64,000 bases of DNA from CAYLLN01 sp964384375 (GTDB lineage Bacteria; Planctomycetota; Planctomycetia; Pirellulales; Pirellulaceae). The notes under the pieces were generated by a model. The model did no database searches, was not told the DNA's origin, and saw nothing but the letters and a program-made list of their open reading frames with translations. A program made the translations under genes and the position numbers. Numbering within the stretch: the stretch's first letter is position 1; each line of letters opens with the position of its first letter. The DNA is taken from the NCBI GenBank assembly GCA_964384375.1, contig CAYLLN010000006.1, positions 86,249 to 150,248 of the forward strand, written 5' to 3'. Positions 1 to 8,939 of the stretch are shown in pieces.

Positions 1-2
1 GG

Positions 3-752
3 ACGAACGAGAAGACGGTCGGGCTCAAGATTCTCGACCCGGCGAAGACCGCAGCCTTCGAGTCCCGCTTCAAAGGGCTGAAGAAGCCGTCGGAAGGGAA
101 AATCGCCCTCCAACTCAAGCACCCGCGCATCGTCGAGACGTACGAAGAGGGCGTGGCGAAGGATGGCCGACCGTACATTGTGATGGAGTTCGTCGAAGGT
201 TCGGGGCTGAACACGCTCATCATGAACCGCGACCCGATCCTTGACGGCAAACGGCTCAGCCTGTTTCGGCAGATGACGGAAGCGATCGAAGCCGTTCACA
301 AAGCAGGCTTCATTCACCGCGATGTGTGCCCGCGAAACTTCATCGTCTCCCCTGACGCTACGTCGCTGAAGCTGATCGACTTCGGTCTGACGCTCCCTAA
401 GAAACCGCAGTACATGCTTCCCGGCAATCGGACGGGGACGCCGCTGTTTATGGCTCCGGAAATCGTTCGCCGCAAAACAACCGACGAGCGGGTCGATCTG
501 TTCTCGCTGGGCGTTTCGGCCTATCAGATGTGGACGTTCGATTTCCCCTGGCCGGCTACCGACACGACGGGCCGCGGCGCCCTGCAGCACGACAGCAAGG
601 AGCCAACGCCGATCAGCGAGCGCGTGCCGGACATCAATCGCACGATCGCTCGCACGATCATGCAGTGCATCGCTCCCGATCCGAACAATCGCCCGCAATC
701 GGCCGAGGCGATTCTGAAGCAGCTGAAGACAGCGACGGGTGACACGCAGTAG
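3..752 (+). CDS. Serine/threonine protein kinase, 5' end outside window
   Basis: The reading frame is open from base 3, so the N-terminus lies upstream of the window; 249 residues are visible. Kinase hallmarks are present in order: the ATP-binding lysine in VGLKIL (visible residue 9), the catalytic loop HRDVCPRN (about 105-112), DFG (about 126-128), GTPLFMAPE, and a C-lobe ending in PDPNNRPQSAEAIL. The catalytic Asp and the loop Asn are present, but the lysine usual in Ser/Thr kinases (HRDLKxxN) is replaced by Cys. No transmembrane segment or extra domain follows the kinase fold, so the protein ends with it. It probably phosphorylates cytoplasmic proteins; substrates are unknown. The stop codon lies 3 bases from the convergent TonB-dependent receptor gene. 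Confidence 0.9.
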   Translation, partial: TNEKTVGLKILDPAKTAAFESRFKGLKKPSEGKIALQLKHPRIVETYEEGVAKDGRPYIVMEFVEGSGLNTLIMNRDPILDGKRLSLFRQMTEAIEAVHKAGFIHRDVCPRNFIVSPDATSLKLIDFGLTLPKKPQYMLPGNRTGTPLFMAPEIVRRKTTDERVDLFSLGVSAYQMWTFDFPWPATDTTGRGALQHDSKEPTPISERVPDINRTIARTIMQCIAPDPNNRPQSAEAILKQLKTATGDTQ

Positions 753-755
753 TTG

Positions 756-3044
756 TTACTGCACGAACTCATAGCCGAGCAGCGCGTTGAACCCGGTTCC
801 ATCGACGCCACTGCCGAGCACGCGGTAGTACTCGTCGGTGATGTTCTCCAGAATCAGGCTCACGCGGTGGTTGCAGCATTTGCCCAGCGTGGTGCCGCAG
901 CGAATGTTGAGCGTCGCGTAGCCGTCGGTGCCACCGACCGGGAACCGACTGTCGGTGAGATTGACGGGGTTATAGCGCTCCTGACGGTTCACGAGCCAGG
1001 TGAAGACGTCGAAGTAGCTCCGCTGGCACTCGTCGCGCAACCGCAGGCCGAGCACGCCCTGGGTCGGCGGAATCCGTGAATACGGAACCTGGTCGGTGAT
1101 ATCTTTGCCGAATGTGTACGCGAAGTTGCCGTACACCGACCAAGTGTCGTCGAGCAAGTACTCACCGGCGACTTCGGTGCCGTTCAGATAGGCATCGTGG
1201 TTGTCGAGGAAGACGTTCCCGGCTCCGTCCACATCGCGAGCGATGTAATTGTCGATCGTCATCCACCACTCATAAATGGCGAGCCTTAGCCGCTCGCCGT
1301 CGTACTTGGTGCCGACTTCGTACGTGAAGCTGTTTTCGGGCTGCACGCCGAGGCTGCCAAGCTGCGGATTCGACTGGGCGTTTTGCAGGAACGTATTGTT
1401 CGCGGTCAGGTCGTCGATCGTCGGGGCGCGATAGCCCTCGTAGTAGCCACCGACAATGTTCCACTGGTCGGTCAGGTGATACGTGAGACCAAGGCTCGCA
1501 ATCCAGTCCTGATAGGTTCGTTCAAAGAAGATCGGGGTCGCAACGTTGTTGATCGTAAAGATCGGCGTCCCTTGCAGGTTGCTGTTCTCGTAGCGAACCC
1601 CCGCCAGCGCATCGAGCCGCTGCGTGAGGGGGACGTTCCACTGCGCAAAAACACCGGCACGGTCGGAGAGGGAATCGTCGGGATACTGCGGAGCCCGGGG
1701 CGTGATGGCTCCGTTGTTCGGATTGACGCTGAAGCGGAAGGCGTCGATGTCTTCGTAGTAGTAGTCGGCCCCATAGGTCAGCACGCCCAGGCCGTCGTCG
1801 CTCCGGTCGCGGGCAAAGACAAAACTCGCGCCGAGCATGTCGTCGTCGAACTCGCCAATGTCGGTCCGCGTCGGCGTGCGAATCTCGCGGCTCCCTTCCT
1901 TGGTGAACGAGTACGACGTCGTGAAACTGAACAAGTCGAAGAGCGGGTTCTCGTTGTAGGCATATCCCTGCCAGCGGATGTAAGTGAGGTCACGCTGCTG
2001 CGGGTCGAAGAACGTCGGCCGCGGCGCGTTCACCGGGGGGCCAAGCACGAACGGCGGAAAGCGGTCGCTGCGGGGCAAATCCTGCTGCTCGAAGTGCTGC
2101 AGGGCAACCGTGACCATCTGGTCCTCGCCCACCATCCGGTTGTATTTCACGTCGCCGGCATACTGTTCGTAGTTGGTAAAGGGCTGGCGTCCGCGACCGC
2201 CGCCGATATCCAGGTCGTCGTTGTCCAGGTAGCTCGCTCCGGCAAAGACGCCGCTGCCGCCGACCCAGCCTTCAACATTGGCCCGGCTGTACGAGCCGAG
2301 GTCGGACGACGAGAAATACTGCCGAAACTCGCCGCCGCCATAGTTGCCGCGGAAGGGATCGGCCCCGCGGGTGACGATGTTGATTACGCCGCCGATCGCG
2401 TCGCTGCCGTAGGCCACCGAGCCCGCGCCACGAATGACTTCGATCCGCTCGACCTGGCCTGGATCGACCGTATTGAAATACTGGTTCGGCCCGGCACGTA
2501 GCACGGCATTATTGAGTCGCACGCCATCGACGAGCACGAGCACCTGCTGTCCGGTCACGCCGCGGAGGAAGACCGAAGCCTGGCCGCGGCCGGTTGCTTG
2601 CATCAGTACGCCGACCTCGTACTGCAGTGCCCGAAACATGTCCGGGGCCATCTTCTCGCGGAGCAGCTCTTGATCGACGATCGTCGAGTTGTTCGGGAAA
2701 TCAAAGATCGACTGCTCGCCCCGAATTGCGCTGTTGAGGCCGCCGATGTCCTGCGACGAGCCGCCGAGAATCTGGTCGGCAAGCGAAGGGAAGGGGATTG
2801 GAGTGCCGTAGCCCCCCGTCCCATCGACCAGTCCCGGATCAAACGTTTCGCCAGCAGGAGGACGCACTTCGACTTCGGGAAGCGTCCCTTCCGGCGGCTG
2901 TGCCTGAGCGACTTCGATCGCCTCAAGGTAGTCGTCGGAGAGTGAGGCGGTGACGACGTCTTGGGCGTACACGTGTGCCGAGCAGAGGCAGCAAACCGAC
3001 GCGGCGAAGGCCAGTGCGCAGCGGGAGGCACGGGTGGCAAGCAT
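756..3044 (-). CDS. TonB-dependent outer membrane receptor, probably haem-related
   Basis: A 762-residue outer-membrane beta-barrel with N-terminal plug, driven by TonB to import a large ligand. The start at 3044 begins a signal peptide (MLATRASRCALAFAASVCCL, then SAHVYAQ); the frame is open further upstream but that part is not protein-like. The plug shows VFLRGVTGQQVLVLVDGVRL, then RIEVIRGAGSVAYGSDAIGG, typical of the family. The C-terminal strand region contains LILENITDEYYRVLGSGV and ends GYEFVQ. A hemP gene starts divergently about 315 bases away and a tonB gene follows it, which suggests haem or haem-protein as ligand. The ligand is inferred from neighbours only; siderophore or cobalamin receptors share this fold. 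Confidence 0.92.
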   Translation of the reverse strand: MLATRASRCALAFAASVCCLCSAHVYAQDVVTASLSDDYLEAIEVAQAQPPEGTLPEVEVRPPAGETFDPGLVDGTGGYGTPIPFPSLADQILGGSSQDIGGLNSAIRGEQSIFDFPNNSTIVDQELLREKMAPDMFRALQYEVGVLMQATGRGQASVFLRGVTGQQVLVLVDGVRLNNAVLRAGPNQYFNTVDPGQVERIEVIRGAGSVAYGSDAIGGVINIVTRGADPFRGNYGGGEFRQYFSSSDLGSYSRANVEGWVGGSGVFAGASYLDNDDLDIGGGRGRQPFTNYEQYAGDVKYNRMVGEDQMVTVALQHFEQQDLPRSDRFPPFVLGPPVNAPRPTFFDPQQRDLTYIRWQGYAYNENPLFDLFSFTTSYSFTKEGSREIRTPTRTDIGEFDDDMLGASFVFARDRSDDGLGVLTYGADYYYEDIDAFRFSVNPNNGAITPRAPQYPDDSLSDRAGVFAQWNVPLTQRLDALAGVRYENSNLQGTPIFTINNVATPIFFERTYQDWIASLGLTYHLTDQWNIVGGYYEGYRAPTIDDLTANNTFLQNAQSNPQLGSLGVQPENSFTYEVGTKYDGERLRLAIYEWWMTIDNYIARDVDGAGNVFLDNHDAYLNGTEVAGEYLLDDTWSVYGNFAYTFGKDITDQVPYSRIPPTQGVLGLRLRDECQRSYFDVFTWLVNRQERYNPVNLTDSRFPVGGTDGYATLNIRCGTTLGKCCNHRVSLILENITDEYYRVLGSGVDGTGFNALLGYEFVQ

Positions 3045-3359
3045 GGTGGACGATCTCCATGGCGCGCACCACCGGCGACATGGCATGGGGCTAGTCCACG
3101 GGTGCAACGTGTGTTGGTCGTATCGGAACCTGCCTGCGGCAGCTTGAAAGCGGGATTTGCCGTCCGCAAGGTTTAAAGCGCGAGGGCAATCTGGATGGCG
3201 AAATCGCAGGCGCGGGTGTCGCGCCAATCGCATGATCTGGCGGGCGGACCATCTCCCAGGGGCGATCTTCGAGCGGGCCTGAGAATTGCTTCCGTGGGCA
3301 GGTTTCGCCAGCTATTCACCCGCTAGCAGCCGCACACCTTGCCAAGACCGCCAAGCGTG
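3045..3359. other. Divergent intergenic region, TonB receptor / hemP
   Basis: This 315-base stretch must hold the promoters for the receptor (leftward) and hemP (rightward). I found no clear Fur-type palindrome, no -35/-10 pair I would defend, and no cobalamin riboswitch core. The open frame through 3045-3233 on the minus strand is rich in Arg and Pro and is not convincing as protein. An upstream TTG at 3339 is in frame with hemP. Confidence 0.5.
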
Positions 3360-3545
3360 ATGACCACCGACGAGCCGAAATTCGAGACGAACGATTCGCC
3401 CCCTTCCCAGCCCGCTGATCGTCCGCCCTCCACATTCACGAGCGACGAGCTATTTCGCGGCAGTCGGGAGATCTGGATCGAGCACGCGGGCGAAATGTAT
3501 CGCCTGCGGATTACCTCGCGGGGAAAGCTGATTCTGACGAAGTAG
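3360..3545 (+). CDS. hemP: HemP family haemin uptake protein
   Basis: A 61-residue protein whose C-terminal half (ELFRGSREIWIEHAGEMYRL, ending SRGKLILTK) matches the HemP family, small proteins found beside haem-uptake genes in many Gram-negative bacteria. The ATG at 3360 is preferred; an in-frame TTG at 3339 would add seven residues. The N-terminal 30 residues are Pro/Ser/Asp-rich and look disordered. HemP/HmuP proteins have been linked to expression of haem receptor genes and to haemin utilisation, but their biochemistry is not settled. Placement between a TonB-dependent receptor and a TonB protein supports a haem-uptake locus. No ABC haem transporter or haem oxygenase is present in the window. 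Confidence 0.85.
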   Translation: MTTDEPKFETNDSPPSQPADRPPSTFTSDELFRGSREIWIEHAGEMYRLRITSRGKLILTK

Positions 3546-3564
3546 CCGATTTGTTTATGGGCGG

Positions 3565-4350
3565 CTAGCGGAGGCGGAATCGCACCGGCAGCGTCTCTTC
3601 GGTCGCGACCGGTGCCCCGTTCCGCATAGCTGGCTCGCCACGCCAGGTGCTAACCGCGGCAATAGCCTCAGCATCGAGCACGTCGTAGCCGCTCGATCGT
3701 GCGACGGTCGCTTTCGTGACATGCCCCCGCTCGTCGATCTGCAGGGTAAGCAAAACGGTTCCTTCCCAGCCGCGCTGTTGCGCAAGAAGCGGGTAGTTCG
3801 GCGGACGATTACCGGCGAACTTGGGCGGCTTAGTCGCATCGGTTCCAGGGGTTTGCGGCAGCATCGCCACCGAAGCGACGGAAGGGGGCGGCGTGGCGAG
3901 CGGGCGACGCTGGTGCGGTCGAGCCGAGGGCGTTTCAGGAGCTGGCGGCACCGAGTCGTGCGTCTGCCGCGGCGAGTCACTGACCTGGCCGGCAACTTGT
4001 TCCTGCGTGGCGGTTTCAACGACGGGCAGCGGCATCTCGGCCGACGACGTTGCGACCATCCGTCGATGCTCGACAACCGCCTCTGTGGGCGTGATTTGCA
4101 CCGGCTCGACGATGACAATCGATTCCGGCTCGGGTGTCGGTTGAGCAATCGACCAGGCCGACTCGATGTTGATCGACTGCCGCTGGCCGGCGAACAGGGG
4201 CGACTCGACTGGCAGTTGCCGAATGAGCCACTGCGGCACCGCGACGACCGCGGCGAAGGCCGTTCCATGGACTGCCAGCGACGCAAACACCGAAAGCACC
4301 GCACGAGTGCGGTGAATGGCGGCAGCGGGGCTGGTCTTGATCAAATCCAC
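3565..4350 (-). CDS. tonB: TonB family energy-transducing protein
   Basis: A 261-residue protein with the TonB plan: a short cytoplasmic N-terminus, one membrane anchor (about residues 17-45, AVLSVFASLAVHGTAFAAVV), a Pro/Glu/Thr-rich periplasmic linker, and a C-terminal TonB domain with YPLLAQQRGWEGTVLLTLQI and a RSSGYDVLDAEAI segment. It carries proton-motive-force energy from ExbB/ExbD to outer-membrane receptors. The start is GTG at 4350 with no strong Shine-Dalgarno. It faces hemP convergently (20 bases between stops) and lies near the receptor at 756-3044, which is its likely partner. exbB and exbD are not in this window. Confidence 0.9.
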   Translation of the reverse strand: MDLIKTSPAAAIHRTRAVLSVFASLAVHGTAFAAVVAVPQWLIRQLPVESPLFAGQRQSINIESAWSIAQPTPEPESIVIVEPVQITPTEAVVEHRRMVATSSAEMPLPVVETATQEQVAGQVSDSPRQTHDSVPPAPETPSARPHQRRPLATPPPSVASVAMLPQTPGTDATKPPKFAGNRPPNYPLLAQQRGWEGTVLLTLQIDERGHVTKATVARSSGYDVLDAEAIAAVSTWRGEPAMRNGAPVATEETLPVRFRLR

Positions 4351-4445
4351 GGGTAACGGTCGTCATCGGGTCTGCATGCGGCCTTCACTCGGCTCACCTA
4401 CTAGCATATTCGTCCACGCGGCTCGATCCAAGCAACCTATGCGAG

Positions 4446-5180
4446 TCATTTTCGGGTACTCCGGGCGGTCAGTCGCCTGTTGACGGAAGGGCTTTTAAGT
4501 TCCCGCAGAGCATCCTTCCCAACCCAGCGCGACGTAGCATCACTAGATGTCGCCAGACGCTCGGCGACGGCGATGGCGGCGGCATTGAGGTGCTGGCTTC
4601 GCTTGCCGACTGCTCGCAGAGCCATGTTTACGGCCTTCTTCACGAAGTTCCGCTCGTCCGTGGCGGCCCGTTCGACGAGCGCGAGGCCCTCGGCAAACGG
4701 TTCGTCGCTCGACTGTTTGTCATGAACGGTCAGCCCCCACAGTAAGGCAAATGCCGCTCGTTTGATGAACTCTTCCTTTCGGCCCGCCCACTTCACAACC
4801 TTGTTCCATGCGTGCGGCGTCCGGTCGAAGAGGTGAAAGCAGGCCGTATCGCAGATCGCCCAGCTATCGAACTCCTTGCACCAGCGGTCCATCTGAGTGA
4901 GCGTCACCTTTGCCGGATCATCGACCATCGTTGCGAGCATCCGCGCTTCATAGACGTCGGTCTGCCACAGTGCCTCGGCCAGTTCATGGCGCTGCTCGTC
5001 ATGCTCCTTACGGATCTGCTTGGCCAGCTTTTGTAGGTCGCCCACCGAAACGCCAACCGCGTTGTCCGACGGGATCGCATACCGGGCCATGCCGTCGCGG
5101 ACTTTCTTCGTTCCTTTCCGTCGCAATTGGGCAACGATCGTGGCGGCGGTCTCTTTGACAGGCGATTGGGACGTAGTCAT
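4446..5180 (-). CDS. DNA alkylation repair protein, AlkD-like
   Basis: A 244-residue all-helical protein of the DNA alkylation repair family (COG4912, HEAT-like repeats). Family members such as AlkD remove cationic alkylated bases without flipping them. Recognisable features are RYAIPSDNAVGVSVGDLQKL near the N-terminus, the aromatic/acidic segment DRWCKEFDSWAICDTACFHL in the middle, and the RAAFALLWGL and ERNFVKKAVNMALRAVG helices. Length is normal for the family. The ATG at 5180 precedes MTTSQSPVKETAATIVAQLR. It is a single gene with no evident operon partner; the next gene starts divergently at 5338. Confidence 0.88.
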   Translation of the reverse strand: MTTSQSPVKETAATIVAQLRRKGTKKVRDGMARYAIPSDNAVGVSVGDLQKLAKQIRKEHDEQRHELAEALWQTDVYEARMLATMVDDPAKVTLTQMDRWCKEFDSWAICDTACFHLFDRTPHAWNKVVKWAGRKEEFIKRAAFALLWGLTVHDKQSSDEPFAEGLALVERAATDERNFVKKAVNMALRAVGKRSQHLNAAAIAVAERLATSSDATSRWVGKDALRELKSPSVNRRLTARSTRK

Positions 5181-5337
5181 GGGTATTCGATGTGCTAGCA
5201 GCGGAATGGTCCGGTACGGAATCTACCAAACGGGGGACGGATCATCATGGCTTTGGCAAACTTTGCCGATAGTAACGATTGCAACGCCTGCGTGGAATTT
5301 GCCGCGCGGGCTAGCCTTACGATGAGCGGAACGTGCC

Positions 5338-6909
5338 ATGAACGATGTCTGGAAGCCTCGCTGGTTAGCCGCCGCGGTCTTGGCATCGGGTCTGGCCGGT
5401 GGTCCCCTCGTTGCGCAGCCTCCGCTGAACGCTCCGGTTCCGCCCGGTGAATCCTTCGTCGATGCCACGTTCCAGCCGCCGGCCGACTACGCGCCGCCCG
5501 GTTTCCAGCCTCGCGGTTTTCAGGACGCTCCCGGCGTGCCAGAGTATTCGGATTCCTACCGTGAGTCCGATCCGATTCCCGAATACATCTACGACCCTAG
5601 CTACTACGACGCCTACGACGCCGAGATTCATCAGCTTGCCGACTATGCTCCGCCGGGCTACGAGACGCGCGACTATCAAAGCGCTCCTGGCGATCCGGAG
5701 TATCGGCGCATCACGCCGCCTGTGCGCGTGACGCAGGAGGAACGCGAGAAGTTCGTGGTCGGCGGCATCGTTCCCGGCTCGTTCCTGGCGCCCGGCACGA
5801 ATACGTCGTTCCGGCTGCGTGGCTTTGTGCGGCTGGCGGCTCTCTACGACCTGGAGCCGATCGGCCTGCGCGATGCGTTTGTGCCCAACACGATCCCCGT
5901 GCCGCAGACCGAGGGGGAAAACTTCAACATGAGCGGACGCATCAGCCGCTTTGGTATTGAATCGTGGACGCCGACCGACTGGTGCGAGCGAACGATCCAC
6001 ACGTTCATCGAAGGGGACTTCTTCAACGGCCCCGATCAGGCGGCTGGCGGCGGCGGCAACCCGTTTCGTCTGCGGCATGCATTTTTTGACGTCGGCTGGT
6101 TTCGCTTCGGCCAGCAAAACACTGTCTTCATGGACGGCACGCTCTGGCCCAGCCTCGTCGATTTCCAAGGCCCCAACGGTTGGACCAACCAACGGCAACC
6201 GTCGGGCCGCATCACGGTGCCGCTGACCGAACGTCTATTCTGGGCGTCGAGTATGGAGCGACCCTTCTCGAACATCACGACCAATGGCCTTGGCGACCAG
6301 GTGCAGGACGTCCCCGACTTCGCCACACACCTTCGCTTCGAAGGGGACCTCGGCCACCTGCAACTGGCCGGCATCGTCCGAACGCTGGGCTATCGTCCCA
6401 ACGGTGGCGATGTCGAGCGACTCACAGGCTCGGGGCTCAGCGCCCATGCGGTGTTTCACCCCTGGGCGATTTTGCTCGGCACCAATCCGGTGACGGACGA
6501 CGATCCGTCGGGCCTCACCCGCAGCCGCATTTTGCTGCAAGGGACATGGGGACCGGGCGTGGGTCGCTACATCAACGACCTTTCCGGCCAGGGGCTCGAC
6601 GGGCAGGTCGATCCGATCACGGGCGAGTTCGATACCGTCGTCGCGGGAGGCTGGAACGCGAGCTACGAGCACTGGTTCAACGAGCGATGGCTCTCGAACG
6701 TGACGTATTCGCAGGTCAACGTCGATAACAACGCCAACCAGCCTGGCACGACCTATGACTCGGCCCAATACATTGCCGTCAGCCTGTGGTGGATTCCGGT
6801 GACGCGCCTCTCGCTGGGCGTCGAGTACATCTGGGGCGAGCGCGAAAACCTCAGCGGTCAATCGGCCACGGCCCAGCGAATCCACGGGCTGGCCCAGTAC
6901 AACTTCTAG
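5338..6909 (+). CDS. DcaP-type outer membrane porin with duplicated tyrosine-rich N-terminus
   Basis: A 523-residue protein with a signal peptide (residues 1-27, ending GGPLVAQ), an N-terminal Pro/Tyr-rich extension and a C-terminal barrel ending in QYNF, a typical outer-membrane terminal signature. The barrel (FRLRGFVRLAALYDLEPIGL, IEGDFFNGPDQ, FGQQNTVFMDGTLWPSLVDF) fits the DcaP trimeric porin family, which takes up dicarboxylates and other anionic compounds. The extension carries two copies of a 22-residue motif (about 49-70 and 101-122; pattern ADYAPPGxxxRxxQxAPGxPEY), an internal duplication. A dicarboxylate-type SLC13 permease gene follows at 7049, so outer- and inner-membrane uptake steps could be coupled; that is inference. 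Confidence 0.85.
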   Translation: MNDVWKPRWLAAAVLASGLAGGPLVAQPPLNAPVPPGESFVDATFQPPADYAPPGFQPRGFQDAPGVPEYSDSYRESDPIPEYIYDPSYYDAYDAEIHQLADYAPPGYETRDYQSAPGDPEYRRITPPVRVTQEEREKFVVGGIVPGSFLAPGTNTSFRLRGFVRLAALYDLEPIGLRDAFVPNTIPVPQTEGENFNMSGRISRFGIESWTPTDWCERTIHTFIEGDFFNGPDQAAGGGGNPFRLRHAFFDVGWFRFGQQNTVFMDGTLWPSLVDFQGPNGWTNQRQPSGRITVPLTERLFWASSMERPFSNITTNGLGDQVQDVPDFATHLRFEGDLGHLQLAGIVRTLGYRPNGGDVERLTGSGLSAHAVFHPWAILLGTNPVTDDDPSGLTRSRILLQGTWGPGVGRYINDLSGQGLDGQVDPITGEFDTVVAGGWNASYEHWFNERWLSNVTYSQVNVDNNANQPGTTYDSAQYIAVSLWWIPVTRLSLGVEYIWGERENLSGQSATAQRIHGLAQYNF

Positions 6910-7048
6910 CCGCGGCGTCTTTTGCCCCCTGCGTGCCGCTGGTATGAGCGGGCCGTCCCGTCTATAACTCAGCGTCGCGAATGGTACGCTTTCGGGCGCT
7001 TCGCTACAGGCGAGTTCTTTCGGCGATTCTCCGGTTCGATTCGTTTCC

Positions 7049-8929
7049 ATGACCCTGGAACTAGGCATCGTCCTGGGACTTCTGGCCGCCGCCATCGTGA
7101 TGTTCGCGATCAACCGTCCGCGTATGGACGCAGTCGCGCTCATCATGCTCACGCTCCTTCCGTTCGTAGGCACAATCACCGGCAAGCCGGTCGTCAGCAT
7201 GGGCGAGGCTCTCGCCGGCTTTGCGGATGCCAACGTCGTGCTCATCGCCGCTCTGTTCGTCATTGGCGATGGCCTCGTGCGGACCGGCGTCGCTCGCGGC
7301 CTGGGGGACTGGCTCATTACCACCGCCGGCAGCAGCGAGACGCGCCTGCTGGTGCTGCTGATGACGGTCGTTTGCGCCCTGGGCGCGACGATGAGTTCGA
7401 CCGCCGTCACGGCCATCTTCATCCCCGTCGTCCTGCGTATCGCTCAGACGACCGGCAGTTCCCCCGGTCGCCTGATGATGCCGCTGAGCATGGCGGCCCT
7501 GATCAGCGGCATGACGACGCTCGTCGCGACGGCTCCGAATCTCGTCGTCAACAGCGAACTGTCGAGCTTTTTGGAGCGAGCCGGAGTGAAGGACGCGTCG
7601 GGCTTCCACTTCTTCAGCTTCACGCCGTTCGGCGTGCCGATCCTGATTCTCGGCATCGGCTACATGCTCTTTGCTCGCCGCTGGCTTCCTGCCGGCAACG
7701 GGCTTGCGGAAGACAAATCGGGCCGGCCTAGCCTGGCCCAGTGGGTCGAGAAATATCGTCTGGCGGAGCGCGAGCAGCGAGTCTGCCTGACCGAGGATTC
7801 GCCGCTGGCCGGCAAAACCGTCGCGGAAGTCCGCCTGAAAGACACATCGGGCGCCCGCGTCGTCGCCATCGAGAGAAAGGGCCGGCTTATCCAGCCGACG
7901 AGCGGAACGGTGCTGGAGGCTGGCGACGTCCTGCTCGTCGATTTCACCGCTCCCGAAGCCAATGCCGCGGCTCTGCGCCAGCAATACAAACTGCTCCAAC
8001 TTCCGCTCTCCGGCGGCTATTTCACCGACCATGCCCAGGAAATTGGCATGGCCGAGGTGATCGTGCCGGCCGATTCCGATCTGATCGGCAAGTCGCTCGC
8101 TGAATCGGCATTGCGTGACCGGACGGGCCTGACTGCCATTGGCCTTCGCCGCGGCAGCATGGCCCACGAGCACGGCTTTGAGCACGAATCGCTCAGACTG
8201 GGCGACACGCTGCTCCTCATCGGCCCCTGGAAGGCGATTCACCGGCTTCAGTCGCAAGGGCAAGGTGTCGTGCTCCTCGATCTGCCGACGGAACACGACG
8301 ACGTGCTCCCCGTGACGGGCAAAGCGCCCCACGCGCTTGCATGCTTGGCCCTCGTCGTGGGATTGATGGTCAGCGGCCTGGTTCCCAACGTCCAAGCCGC
8401 CCTCCTCGGCTGCCTGCTGATGGGGGCGTTCGGCTGCGTGAATTTGACAAGTGCGTATCGCTCGATTGACTGGAAGACGATCGTGCTGATTGTCGGCATG
8501 CTGCCGTTCTCGCTCGCCCTCCAACGGACCGGCGGCGTAGACCTGGCGTCCGAGGGGCTGATGGCCGTTACCAGTGGCCTGGGTCCGCGCGGTATCCTTG
8601 CGGCGCTCTTCATTATTACGGCATTGCTCGGCATGTTCATTTCCAACACGGCCACGGCGGTTCTCATGGCTCCGGTAGCACTTGCCGTCGCCAAGGAGTT
8701 GCAGGTTTCGCCATACCCCTTTGCGATGATTGTTGCCCTGGCCGCCTCGACCGCCTTCATGACGCCGGTTTCGTCGCCGGTCAACACGCTCGTCGTCACG
8801 CCGGGCAACTACACGTTCGGCGACTTCATCAAAATCGGCGTGCCGTTTTCTATCCTCGTGCTCGTCGTCTCGGTCCTTCTTGTGCCGATCCTGCTGCCGC
8901 TCGACTTCCCTGCCTCGCCGTCACCCTAG
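7049..8929 (+). CDS. SLC13 family permease with two RCK-C (TrkA-C) domains
   Basis: A 626-residue inner-membrane transporter of the SLC13/DASS type. Hydrophobic helices fill residues 1-215 and 430-626. Between them lie two soluble TrkA-C/RCK-C domains (about 232-305 and 330-405; for example CLTEDSPLAGKTVAEVRLKD and VIVPADSDLIGKSLAESALR). Transport-region motifs include STAVTAIFIPVVLRI with TAPNLVVNS, and the repeat-related SNTATAVLMAPVALAVAK with TPVSSPVNTLVVTPG. Family members import dicarboxylates, sulfate or other anions, usually with Na+. The gene starts a + strand run with AbgT (10 bases downstream) and an M20 peptidase. The upstream porin gene may provide outer-membrane entry. The substrate is not determinable from sequence. 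Confidence 0.9.
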   Translation: MTLELGIVLGLLAAAIVMFAINRPRMDAVALIMLTLLPFVGTITGKPVVSMGEALAGFADANVVLIAALFVIGDGLVRTGVARGLGDWLITTAGSSETRLLVLLMTVVCALGATMSSTAVTAIFIPVVLRIAQTTGSSPGRLMMPLSMAALISGMTTLVATAPNLVVNSELSSFLERAGVKDASGFHFFSFTPFGVPILILGIGYMLFARRWLPAGNGLAEDKSGRPSLAQWVEKYRLAEREQRVCLTEDSPLAGKTVAEVRLKDTSGARVVAIERKGRLIQPTSGTVLEAGDVLLVDFTAPEANAAALRQQYKLLQLPLSGGYFTDHAQEIGMAEVIVPADSDLIGKSLAESALRDRTGLTAIGLRRGSMAHEHGFEHESLRLGDTLLLIGPWKAIHRLQSQGQGVVLLDLPTEHDDVLPVTGKAPHALACLALVVGLMVSGLVPNVQAALLGCLLMGAFGCVNLTSAYRSIDWKTIVLIVGMLPFSLALQRTGGVDLASEGLMAVTSGLGPRGILAALFIITALLGMFISNTATAVLMAPVALAVAKELQVSPYPFAMIVALAASTAFMTPVSSPVNTLVVTPGNYTFGDFIKIGVPFSILVLVVSVLLVPILLPLDFPASPSP

Positions 8930-8939
8930 GAACGACTCC

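Noticed and set aside
3045..3359. Cobalamin riboswitch or Fur box before the TonB-dependent receptor
   Set aside because: No B12-box (GCCACTG), no CCGCAACTG-type core and no GATAATGAT-type palindrome could be found on either strand.
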